Of a stretch of DNA of 64,000 bases, positions 39,256-47,162 are shown in pieces; positions within the stretch are counted from its first letter, which is position 1; the number at the start of each line of letters is the position of its first letter. The position numbers and the translations under genes were made by a program. This stretch comes from Fimbriiglobus ruber. Its GTDB lineage: Bacteria; Planctomycetota; Planctomycetia; Gemmatales; Gemmataceae. The stretch lies in NCBI RefSeq assembly GCF_002197845.1, contig NZ_NIDE01000014.1:930001-994000 (forward strand), given 5' to 3'. The notes under the pieces are model-generated. The model was not told where the DNA came from, made no database searches, and saw only the letters and a list, made by a program, of their open reading frames with translations.

Positions 39256-39657
39256 ATGACTCAGGACGAAATCTTCCAACGGGTGAAGGGTCAACTGGTC
39301 GACGCGCTGAGCGTGGACGACGACGAAGTCACCCCGACCGCCCGACTCCAGGCCGACCTGAACGCCGAGTCGATCGACTTCCTCGACATCGTGTTCCGCC
39401 TGGAACGCGAGTTCGGGATCAAGATCGACCGGAACGAGCTGTTCCCCGAGTCGGTCTTCCAGGGCGACCCCGAGTTCGTCCAGGACGGCAAAGTCACCCC
39501 GAAGGGGCTGGCCGAACTCGACGAGCGGATGCCGTTCTCGGACCTGACCGCGTTCAAGGCCAACCCGGACTTCAGCAAGATCGGCGACCTGTTCACCGTC
39601 GACCTGATCGTCAAATACGTCCAGAGCAAGGTGGCCGCCGTCCGCGGCGCGGCGTGA
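39256..39657 (+). CDS. Acyl carrier protein with long insertion
   Basis: The ATG at 39256 follows GGAGG by about 10 nt; 133 residues, against the usual 75-85. DLNAESIDFLDIVFRLEREF is the phosphopantetheine site, with Ser 39 where DSLD is usual (here ESID). After helix II there is an extra segment of about 45 residues (FPESVFQGDPEFVQDG, KGLAELDERMPFSDL) before the last helix (FTVDLIVKYVQSKV). The insertion may define a special interface with the ketosynthase pair. It would be modified by a phosphopantetheinyl transferase not in this window. Confidence 0.88.
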   Translation: MTQDEIFQRVKGQLVDALSVDDDEVTPTARLQADLNAESIDFLDIVFRLEREFGIKIDRNELFPESVFQGDPEFVQDGKVTPKGLAELDERMPFSDLTAFKANPDFSKIGDLFTVDLIVKYVQSKVAAVRGAA

Positions 39658-39664
39658 ACAGGAA

Positions 39665-39774
39665 TTCGCCGCAGATTCACGCGGATGAACGCGGATCAGA
39701 AAAGAGAAAAACAGATCAGATTTTTGTTTGATCTCTTTTCTGATCCGCGTTCATCTGCGTGAATCTGCGGCGAA
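39665..39774. repeat. 43-bp inverted repeat between acp and the second dehydratase gene
   Basis: Arms 39665-39707 and 39732-39774 match with one mismatch. They begin TTCGCCGCAGATTCACGCGG and contain GATGAACGCGGATCAGAAAAGAGA. The loop is AT-rich. This is a strong cruciform or RNA hairpin. I recall similar CGCAGATTCACGCGGATGA sequences dispersed in planctomycete genomes. Confidence 0.75.
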
Positions 39775-39786
39775 AAGGAAATGGCC

Positions 39787-40323
39787 ATGCGCTGGATATG
39801 GATCGATCGGTTCGTGGCATTCGAGTCCGGGAAGACGGCGACCGCGGTCAAGTGCTTGAGCGCGGCCGAGGACCACTACGCGGAACACTTCCCGGGGTTC
39901 CCGGTCATGCCGGCGCCGCTCATTCTGGAAGGGCTCGCCCAGACCGGCGGGATTCTCGTCGGCGAGGCGAACCAGTTCCGCGAGAAGGTCGTTCTCGCCA
40001 AGATCCCGTTCGCGAAGTTCCACCGCGAGGTCGGCCCCGGCGATCAGCTTACTTACACGACTGACGTCGTGGACCTGCGGCCCGAGGGGGCGGTGGTCCG
40101 CGGCCGCGTGACGTGCGGGGACAACCTGGTCGCCGAGGCCGAGATCTTCTTCGCGCACCTGGACCGCAACCGCGGGCAGCAGCTATTCGGGGATCATAAC
40201 TTCGTTTTCAGCGGCGAACTGACGTACTTACTCGGGCAGGCGAAGCTGGCGGCGGGCAAGCCCGCCCCGCGGCCCGAGTTGCCGCCGCGGCCGGTCGACG
40301 ATCCGGCCGCCGGTACGCCCTGA
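39787..40323 (+). CDS. FabZ-like hot-dog dehydratase, complete active site
   Basis: The ATG at 39787 is favoured over 39781 because AAGGA lies at a usable 7-nt distance. The protein has 178 residues. EHFPGFPVMPAPLILEGLAQ has the catalytic His (34) and Glu (48). An Ala/Pro-rich tail of about 25 residues is extra. It should dehydrate 3-hydroxyacyl-ACP. Together with the Gln-variant first dehydratase it could form a heterodimer. Confidence 0.87.
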   Translation: MRWIWIDRFVAFESGKTATAVKCLSAAEDHYAEHFPGFPVMPAPLILEGLAQTGGILVGEANQFREKVVLAKIPFAKFHREVGPGDQLTYTTDVVDLRPEGAVVRGRVTCGDNLVAEAEIFFAHLDRNRGQQLFGDHNFVFSGELTYLLGQAKLAAGKPAPRPELPPRPVDDPAAGTP

Positions 40324-40412
40324 CGCCCCGTAGTGGACCCCGTTCAGGGGTCCGCACTATTTATCGGGGAGGCCGCGGGCAACCCTGTGTTTCTTCACCC
40401 GGGTGACGGTTT

Positions 40413-41705
40413 ATGGCAGCGACATCGCGGCGGGCGGTACTCACGGGGCTGGGCGTTGTGTCTCCCATCGGGATCGGCGCGGACACCTTCTGGCGGGCGC
40501 TGCTGGCCGGCACCTCCGGTATCCGTCCGATCCGCACGTTCGACGCCTCGACCCTGCCCTGTCCGATCGCCGGCGAGATCCTCGATTTCGACGGCAAGAA
40601 ACTCGTCGCCAAGGACGTCCGCAAGTCGCTCAAGGTCATGGCCCGGACGATCCAGCTCGGGGTGGCGGCCGCCCAGCTGGCGATGGACGACGGCAAGTTT
40701 CAGAAGGGGCAGATCGACCCGTTCCGGTTCGGCATCGAGTTCGGCTGCGTCATGGTCGCCAGCGAACTCGAAGACCTTGTGAAGGCGGCCACTGTCAGCA
40801 CCGATTCGAGCGCCAACAGCGGGCCGCCGGTCGTCGACCTGGATAAATGGGGCCAAGGCGGTATACGCGAAGTCCCGCCGCTCTGGATGCTCAAATACCT
40901 GCCCAACATGCCCGCCTGTCACGTGTCCGTGACCTACGACGCGCAGGGGCCGAACAACACGATTACCGCCGGCGACGCGGCCGCGCTGCTCGCCCTCGGG
41001 GAAGCCCTGCGGATCATGCAGCGGAACCTCGCGGACGCTTTCCTGGTCGGCGGCTGCGACTCGCGGATGAACCCGCTGAGCATGTCCCGGCACAACACCT
41101 TCCAACCCCTCACGAAGAAGTTCGATCCGGCGGAGAAGGCGTCCCGCCCGTTCGACGCCGCGCGGGACGGGATCGTGCTGGGCGAGGCGGCGACGGTAGT
41201 CCTTCTGGAAGATCTCGAGTTCGCCCGGAAACGCGGGGCGACGATCCAGGCCGAACTCGTCGGCTTCGCGTCCGGGTTCGACCGCGGGCGGAGCGGCACG
41301 ATTCTTGCTAAGGTGATCCGTAACGCCTTGAAGGAATCAGGGATCGGGCCGGCCGACGTGGACCACGTGAACGCGGCGGCTAGCGGTTCGCCGGAACTGG
41401 ACGCGTTCGAGGCGCGGGCGATTGCAGAGGTTTTTGGCGACAGCGTACCGGTCTTCGCGCCCAAGGGTCATTTCGGCAACACTGGTGCGGCGTGCGGGCT
41501 CGTGGAACTGGCGGCGAGCGTCCTCGCACTTCGGCGCGGCGAACTTCCGGGAACATTAAACTGCGACACGCGGGCGGCGGACTGTCCCGTCAACGTCCAC
41601 ACCGGCGCCCCGCGGGCGGTCGTGAAGCCCTACGCGGTCAAAGTGACCTACACGGACATGGGCCAGTGTGCCGTCGTGGTCCTGAAGCGGTGGGAAGAGA
41701 GTTAA
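40413..41705 (+). CDS. Beta-ketoacyl synthase homologue lacking the active-site Cys (CLF-like)
   Basis: The protein has 430 residues with the KAS fold from VLTGLGVVSPIG to VTYTDMGQCAVVVLK. The nucleophile region reads GPNNTITAGDAAALLALGEA. The Cys of TACA is Gly 187 and the next residue is Asp. The first catalytic His is also missing (VNAAASGSPELDAFEARA instead of NAHGTxT), while KGHFGNTGAACG keeps the second. A KS without Cys followed by a complete KS is the organisation of KS-beta/chain length factor with KS-alpha in type II polyketide and aryl-polyene systems. I infer a heterodimeric ketosynthase. Confidence 0.85.
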   Translation: MAATSRRAVLTGLGVVSPIGIGADTFWRALLAGTSGIRPIRTFDASTLPCPIAGEILDFDGKKLVAKDVRKSLKVMARTIQLGVAAAQLAMDDGKFQKGQIDPFRFGIEFGCVMVASELEDLVKAATVSTDSSANSGPPVVDLDKWGQGGIREVPPLWMLKYLPNMPACHVSVTYDAQGPNNTITAGDAAALLALGEALRIMQRNLADAFLVGGCDSRMNPLSMSRHNTFQPLTKKFDPAEKASRPFDAARDGIVLGEAATVVLLEDLEFARKRGATIQAELVGFASGFDRGRSGTILAKVIRNALKESGIGPADVDHVNAAASGSPELDAFEARAIAEVFGDSVPVFAPKGHFGNTGAACGLVELAASVLALRRGELPGTLNCDTRAADCPVNVHTGAPRAVVKPYAVKVTYTDMGQCAVVVLKRWEES

Positions 41706-41778
41706 GAGTTGGAAAAAGGAAAAGGTATTAATGGGAGACGGGGCCGGCGGAAGACATTCAGCCTAGCACGGGTTCACA

Positions 41779-43074
41779 ATGAGCAATCGGAAGCGCGTCG
41801 TCATTACCGGGATGGGCATGGTCACGCCCATCGGCCATTCCGTGGCGGAGACGTTCGCGAACATCCTCGAAGGGCGGAGCGGGGCCGGTTACACGGCCCA
41901 GTTCGACGCCCGAACGTTCCCGACCAAGTTCTCTGCCGAGGTCAAAAACTTCGACCTGGGCAAGTTCATCCGCGACGCCGGTCGGTTCTCGAAGTGCGGC
42001 TCGAACACCAAATTCGGCCTGGCCGCCGCCAAGGAAGCGCTCGCCGACGCGAACCTGCTGGAACACATGTCCGAAGACCCGACCCGGTACGGCGTCTACC
42101 TCGGGTCGGGCGAAGGCAGCGAAGACTTCCCCGCGGTCATCGCCGGCTGCGCGGCGGCCGCGGACGCGACGGGGCTCAAGGTCGACGCGAAGACGTTCGT
42201 GCGCACCGCGATCGCCCTGCTCGATGGGGCCCACGAGGGCGAATCCGAGATGCACACCACGGCCGGGCGCCTGGCCGACGAGTTCAACCTCTGCGGGCCG
42301 AACTTCACTTGCCTCACCGCGTGCGCGGCCAGCGCCCAGGCCATCGGCGAGGCTACCGAGATGATCCGCTACGGCGACGCCGACGTGATCCTCTCCGGTG
42401 GCTCGCACAGCATGATCCACCCGTTCGGTGTTACCGGCTTTAACCTCCTGACCGCGCTCTCCACTCGCAACGCCTCTCCCCAGAAAGCCAGCCGTCCCTT
42501 CGACCTGACCCGCGACGGGTTCGTATTAGGTGAGGGGGCCGGGATGGTCGTGCTGGAAGAGTACGAACACGCGAAACGCCGCGGGGCACCGATCTATGCG
42601 GAACTGGCCGGCTACGGCACCACCGGCGACGCCTACCGGATGACCGACCCGCACCCGGAAGCCCGCGGCGCCGGCGCCTGCATGGCGAACGCCCTGATCG
42701 ACGCCGGCCTCAAACCGGAAGACATCGGGTACGTCAACGCTCACGGAACCAGTACGCAGGCGAACGATGAGACGGAGACGGCCGGGATCAAAAAGGCGCT
42801 GGGCGCGTGGGCGTACAAAACTCCGGTTTCAAGCAGTAAGAGCATGCTCGGGCATTTGATAGCAGCTGGGGGCGCCGTCGAACTCATTATCTCGATTCTG
42901 GCTATGCGAAAGGGCGTCCTTCCGCCGACGATCAACTACGAGACGCCCGACCCGCTGTGCGACCTGGATTACGTGCCGAACGAAACGCGAGAAAAAGCCG
43001 GCGTCCGGCACGTGTTGAGCAACAGCTTCGGCTTCGGCGGCCAGAACATCACCCTGATCGCGAGCAAGATCTGA
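41779..43074 (+). CDS. Beta-ketoacyl-ACP synthase (FabF-like, complete catalytic triad)
   Basis: The protein has 431 residues. VVITGMGMVTPIGHSVAE opens the fold. The nucleophile Cys 182 is in FTCLTACAASAQAIGEATEM. The two His are in GYVNAHGTSTQANDETETAG and SSSKSMLGHLIAAGGAVELI. NSFGFGGQN is near the end. It condenses malonyl-ACP with acyl chains. The start is about 75 bases after the CLF-like gene with the same orientation, so the pair is likely co-transcribed and assembles together. Confidence 0.93.
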   Translation: MSNRKRVVITGMGMVTPIGHSVAETFANILEGRSGAGYTAQFDARTFPTKFSAEVKNFDLGKFIRDAGRFSKCGSNTKFGLAAAKEALADANLLEHMSEDPTRYGVYLGSGEGSEDFPAVIAGCAAAADATGLKVDAKTFVRTAIALLDGAHEGESEMHTTAGRLADEFNLCGPNFTCLTACAASAQAIGEATEMIRYGDADVILSGGSHSMIHPFGVTGFNLLTALSTRNASPQKASRPFDLTRDGFVLGEGAGMVVLEEYEHAKRRGAPIYAELAGYGTTGDAYRMTDPHPEARGAGACMANALIDAGLKPEDIGYVNAHGTSTQANDETETAGIKKALGAWAYKTPVSSSKSMLGHLIAAGGAVELIISILAMRKGVLPPTINYETPDPLCDLDYVPNETREKAGVRHVLSNSFGFGGQNITLIASKI

Positions 43075-43242
43075 ACGGGTAATGTCTGCGGCCGACGCCT
43101 AGTGATAACGATCCTTCGGATTTTGCGGGCGGACGGGGCTGGGGTGCCAGGGGGATGTAAGAAACCCGGCGCTTTCCCCCCACCGCGGGCGGCGGCGTGA
43201 GTCATTCTAAAGGTGCCTTCGACGTGCGGGAGGAGTTTCGTC

Positions 43243-44304
43243 GTGCCCGACTGGTTCTGGTGGACAATTATCACGGCGGTCGCGGTCGTTAAGTTGGCCG
43301 CCCTGGGCGTCATTTTGACGATCCAGCACTACCGCCGTTTGTACACGGACCAGATCGCCCGCATCTTCGAAGAGCGGCCGCTGTTCGTCATTCCCCGGGG
43401 GGCGCCGGTCGACGGGTCCGAAGAGGTCGGCTTCCCCACGTCCGATGGTCTGTTCCTGCGCGGCGTGTACCTCAAGACGGTGGCGCCGCGCAAGGGCGTC
43501 ATCCTGTTCGGCCTGGAGTTCGGCTCGAACCGCTGGGCCGCGAGTCAATATTGCGGCCGCCTGGTTGAAGCCGGCTACGACGTGTTCGCGTTCGAGCCGC
43601 GGAACCAGGGCGAGAGTGAGAAAGACAAATCCTATTCGCCGCTCCAGTGGGTGACGGACAAGGATCTGGCGGACATGCGGGCGGCCGTCGCGTACCTCAA
43701 GGCCCGCCTCCGGGCCGAAGACGACGACGCGGCCGCGGACGGCATCGGGCTCTTCGGCATCAGCAAGGGCGCGAGCGTCGGCCTGCTGGTGGCGGCCGAC
43801 GAGCCGTGGATCAAGTGCGTGGCGACCGACGGTGCCTACGCGACGTACACCACGATGGTTCCTTACATGCGCAAGTGGGTCGGGTTGTACAGCCCGGCCA
43901 AGCGTCTTCAGGAAATGATCCCGAACTGGTTCTATGGGGCGATCGGGACGGCCGCGATTCAAAAAGTCGCCGTCCGCCGAGCCGTCCAGTTCCTGAGTGT
44001 CGAGCGAGCCCTCAAAAGTGTCCGCCAACCACTCTTGATGATTCACGGTCAGGCGGACGCGTACATCAAGCCGGCGATGGCTCAGAAGCTTTTTGACCGG
44101 GCGGCGTCGCAGCGGAAGTGGCTGTGGGTTGTCCCCGGCGCCAAGCACAATCAGGCGCTCCACGTGGCTGGCAGCGAGTACACCGCCACCCTGACCCGGT
44201 TCTTTGATTCCCACATCGAAGGTGCGTCCGGCGACTCGGGTACGTTCCTATCCCCGATCGCCCCGGCCGCGGCCAAGCAAAAGCTCGTCGCCGGCGGTTC
44301 GTGA
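43243..44304 (+). CDS. Membrane-anchored alpha/beta hydrolase
   Basis: The GTG at 43243 follows GGAGGAG by about 8 nt; a GTG at 43213 is less likely. The protein has 353 residues. An N-terminal hydrophobic anchor (WFWWTIITAVAVVKLAALGV) leads to the hydrolase fold. The nucleophile elbow is GLFGISKGASVGLL (Ser about 170), a likely Asp is in LMIHGQADAYIK, and the His is in VVPGAKHNQALH. It could release or remodel an acyl product of the upstream operon. The final 30 residues are Ala/Ser-rich. The function is inferred from context only. Confidence 0.8.
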   Translation: MPDWFWWTIITAVAVVKLAALGVILTIQHYRRLYTDQIARIFEERPLFVIPRGAPVDGSEEVGFPTSDGLFLRGVYLKTVAPRKGVILFGLEFGSNRWAASQYCGRLVEAGYDVFAFEPRNQGESEKDKSYSPLQWVTDKDLADMRAAVAYLKARLRAEDDDAAADGIGLFGISKGASVGLLVAADEPWIKCVATDGAYATYTTMVPYMRKWVGLYSPAKRLQEMIPNWFYGAIGTAAIQKVAVRRAVQFLSVERALKSVRQPLLMIHGQADAYIKPAMAQKLFDRAASQRKWLWVVPGAKHNQALHVAGSEYTATLTRFFDSHIEGASGDSGTFLSPIAPAAAKQKLVAGGS

Positions 44305-44412
44305 AAACGATCCGCGGCGGATTCGCACGGCGGAACCTCCGCGGGCATTGACCCGGCTTTGCGTGCGTAGTTAAATAGCCGAGATAAAGCCGCTTGCGCT
44401 TGAGGATGGGCG

Positions 44413-44697
44413 ATGTGGCGTGTGATTTTGCGCATTTCGTACACAAGAGATCTCGGATCTGCGTTGCGCAACCATCACGTCGTTCCTCTGTTCAACGCCC
44501 TCGGTCTTCAACACACCGCGACCGGAACCTTCGAGTCGGCTCGCGTGGACCGGGCACAGGCGGCTGATATCCTATCACAAGTCTTACAAGTTCTTGCGGA
44601 CCCCCAGCAGTACCCCGAGGTCGACCCGCAAGCAGCGTTGAAGCACCTTTGGGTGTACATCGACCACGCGGAATTGAAGGACGGGAGCGAGGAATAA
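44413..44697 (+). CDS. Hypothetical protein, 94 residues
   Basis: The start has GAGGA with a 6-nt spacer upstream. The sequence MWRVILRISYTRDLGSALRN has no motif I recognise. It is mixed alpha/beta in character and has no membrane segment. The next small gene starts about 18 bases after its stop with its own ribosome site, so the two are probably co-transcribed. Confidence 0.6.
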   Translation: MWRVILRISYTRDLGSALRNHHVVPLFNALGLQHTATGTFESARVDRAQAADILSQVLQVLADPQQYPEVDPQAALKHLWVYIDHAELKDGSEE

Positions 44698-44715
44698 ACT
44701 TCGAAGGAGACAATC

Positions 44716-44955
44716 GTGCCTCGATTTGACATCACCAACGAAAGCACCGAAGATACACTCGACTCGACCCATGATCTTCAGGACGCCGTCCGGATGGCCC
44801 TGGAGGCGGCGAGAACAGGAACTGTCGGCGACCCGGTCAGTATCGAGCAAGACGGTAAATGTGTTAAACAATTTATCCTGTTAAAAGACGGGACGGTTCG
44901 GGAGCTGGAAATCACAGCCCCATTGCCCCCGGTCCTGAGCCTTCATCGCGCCTGA
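44716..44955 (+). CDS. Hypothetical protein, 79 residues
   Basis: The GTG at 44716 follows GAAGGAGA with a normal spacer. The sequence (MPRFDITNESTEDTLDSTHD, then ISIEQDGKCVKQF-like) is acidic and short. No family is recognised. It ends about 45 bases before the GH3-type gene becomes recognisable. Confidence 0.6.
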   Translation: MPRFDITNESTEDTLDSTHDLQDAVRMALEAARTGTVGDPVSIEQDGKCVKQFILLKDGTVRELEITAPLPPVLSLHRA

Positions 44956-45001
44956 GTTCGTAGGCCGTCCTGTTGTTCCTTTCGGGTGTTCTGACGTCGC
45001 A

Positions 45002-46693
45002 TCCCTCCCTCGCTACCTCCTGATTCGCGCCGCACGGGCGATCACGTGGCCGATCTACCGCCGGACCAAGGCATTCGCCCGGGCCTGCGCGAGCCCGGAA
45101 GCCGTCCAGACCGAACTCCTCTTCCGCATCCTCCGCCGGCAAGCCGCCACCGCCTTCGGCCGGGACCACCATTTCGCGAACGTTAACACGATCGCCGACT
45201 ACCGGCGTAACGTGCCCGTGGCTCCTTACGAGTACGTCGAGCCGTACATCGAGCGGGTGAAGAAGGGCGAGACCGACGCCCTCATCGCCGACGACCGCGT
45301 ACTCATGTTCGCGCTGACGAGCGGCACGACGGCGGCCCGCAAGCTGATCCCGGTCACCGGGCAGTACCTCACGGACTACAAGCGCGGCTGGAACTTGTGG
45401 GGTCTGCGGGCGTACCGCGACCACCGCCCGCGCGACCTCGCGTTCCGGCCGATCGTGCAGATGGTGGGCGACCCGGAGGAGTTCCGGACCGAGGCCGGCA
45501 TCCCGTGCGGCAACCTGTCCGGGTTCACCGCGCGGGTGCAGAAGCGGATGATCCGCTGGATGTACGCCGTCCCGGCGGTCAGCGGGAAGATCAAAGACCC
45601 GCGCTCCCGCTATTACCTCGCCCTGCGGCTCAGCATCGGCCGGCCGTGCTCGCTCTTCACCGCCGCCAACCCGAGTACGCTGGTGATGCTCGGCCGGACG
45701 CTCGACCAGGAGAAGGAACGCCTCATTCGCGACCTCCGCGACGGCACGCTCGCGGCCGACCTCGACTTGCCCGCGGACATCCGGGCGGCCGTCGCCCCCC
45801 GCCTCAAACGCGATCCGGCGCGGGCCGCCCGCTTCGGCGCCATCGCGGAGAAGACCGGGCACCTGTTCCCAAAAGACGTGTGGCCGCCCGAAACGATCCT
45901 GCTCGGCACCTGGACCGGCGGCAGCATGGGCCCGTACCTCCGGCAATTGCCCGCGTATTACGGCAACCCCCTGATCCGCGACCTCGGCCTGCTGGCGAGC
46001 GAAGGCCGGATGACGATCCCGTTCGACGACGACACGCCGGCCGGGGCGCTCGACATCTGGTCGCACTATTACGAGTTCATCCCCGAGGGCGACGCCGGCT
46101 CGCAAACCCCGACCGTCCTCGGCGCCCACGAATTGGAAGACGGCAAGTCGTACTTCATCGTCCCGACGACCGGCGCGGGCCTGTACCGCTACCAGATCTC
46201 GGACCTCGTGCGGGTCCGCGGCTTCCTGGGTCGGACGCCGATGGTGGAGTTCCTGGGCAAGGGCCACCGCTTCGCCAACCTGACCGGCGAGAAGCTTTCC
46301 GAACACCAGGTCACGCAGGCGATCGAGACGACGACCCGCCGCACCGGCTTCGCGGTCGGCGCGTACAGCCTGGCCCCGGTGTGGGACGACGAGCGGCCGT
46401 ATTACGGCCTGTTCGTCGAGGAACCCGACGCGAACGACCCCGCCACGCTCCACCGCTTCCTGTCCGAATACGACCGCGTGCTGGGCGAGTTGAACATCGA
46501 GTACGCCGCCAAGCGCGAGTCCGCCCGCCTCGGCCCGGTCCGCGCGTTCGCGATCCCGGCCGGCGCGTGGGCGCAATGGGACCGCGCCCGACTGACGAAG
46601 ACCGGCGGCTCGCCCGAGCAATACAAGCACCCGTGCCTCATCGGCGACGTGGGGTTCAAGGAGACGATGCCGGCCGTACGGGAAGTCAAATAG
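45002..46693 (+). CDS. GH3-family acyl-adenylating protein, no canonical start codon
   Basis: Homologous sequence is readable from 45002 (SLPRYLLIRAARAITWPIYR). The frame is open from 44939 but contains no ATG, GTG or TTG before 45212, an ATG well inside the domain. A CTG at 45020 is the only near-start nearby. Motifs: FALTSGTTAARKLIPVT (ATP-binding, near 45320), FRPIVQMVGD, TGGSMGPYLRQLP, FEFIPEGD-like and IVPTTGAGLYRYQISDLV. GH3 enzymes link acyl acids to amino groups through acyl-adenylates; bacterial members are poorly known. It lies 3.6 kb from the ketosynthase pair and could use its products. Confidence 0.8.
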   Translation, partial: SLPRYLLIRAARAITWPIYRRTKAFARACASPEAVQTELLFRILRRQAATAFGRDHHFANVNTIADYRRNVPVAPYEYVEPYIERVKKGETDALIADDRVLMFALTSGTTAARKLIPVTGQYLTDYKRGWNLWGLRAYRDHRPRDLAFRPIVQMVGDPEEFRTEAGIPCGNLSGFTARVQKRMIRWMYAVPAVSGKIKDPRSRYYLALRLSIGRPCSLFTAANPSTLVMLGRTLDQEKERLIRDLRDGTLAADLDLPADIRAAVAPRLKRDPARAARFGAIAEKTGHLFPKDVWPPETILLGTWTGGSMGPYLRQLPAYYGNPLIRDLGLLASEGRMTIPFDDDTPAGALDIWSHYYEFIPEGDAGSQTPTVLGAHELEDGKSYFIVPTTGAGLYRYQISDLVRVRGFLGRTPMVEFLGKGHRFANLTGEKLSEHQVTQAIETTTRRTGFAVGAYSLAPVWDDERPYYGLFVEEPDANDPATLHRFLSEYDRVLGELNIEYAAKRESARLGPVRAFAIPAGAWAQWDRARLTKTGGSPEQYKHPCLIGDVGFKETMPAVREVK

Positions 46694-47162
46694 CCGCGTG
46701 AGTCGGCTCCCCGTCGCCTCAAGCCGGAATGCTATCTATTGCCATCGTCTCGCGAAGGACCGAAAGTCCCTCCCAGGTGGCGGACGCCGCGGCACCCCGT
46801 TTTTACCAAACGAACCCAATTTGCGGCGACGTGCATGAACTTGCGGCTGTCGCCGGGCGGCCCGGAACCCGTTTTTACCAAACGAACCCATTTTCCCGTC
46901 TGACGACTGTCTGAGTCTAACCGCTCATGGTGGCACCCCGTTTTTACCAAACGAACCCATTTTCGGACCCGCCGCACTTCAAGCAGCGGCCCATGTCTGG
47001 GCTGCCGGATTCGGGCGTGTCCCGCGAGAAGAACCCGGTCCGCTGCCGACGAGGGCCGCGTTCATAGGCACAGGATAACCGTCTACTCGTCCACTCGACC
47101 AAGGATTAACGACGACACGGTTCGCGGCGTCGCACGTCCGTACCTATCGGGTGCAGCGGGGG
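46694..47162. other. Intergenic region with a three-copy repeat
   Basis: The region holds the repeat listed separately at 46796-46959 and no convincing gene. Several short frames cross it only because of the repeat. Confidence 0.6.
46796..46959. repeat. Three direct copies of a 23-bp motif
   Basis: The 23-bp motif, beginning CCCGTTTTTACCAAACGAAC and ending CCA, is identical at 46796-46818, 46868-46890 and 46937-46959, spaced 72 and 69 bases. The spacers differ in sequence, so it is not a simple tandem and too few and too irregular for a CRISPR. Confidence 0.7.

Noticed and set aside
45397-46701. Plus-strand Arg/Pro-rich frame within the GH3 gene
   Set aside because: Alternative frame of the GH3 coding region with no recognisable content.
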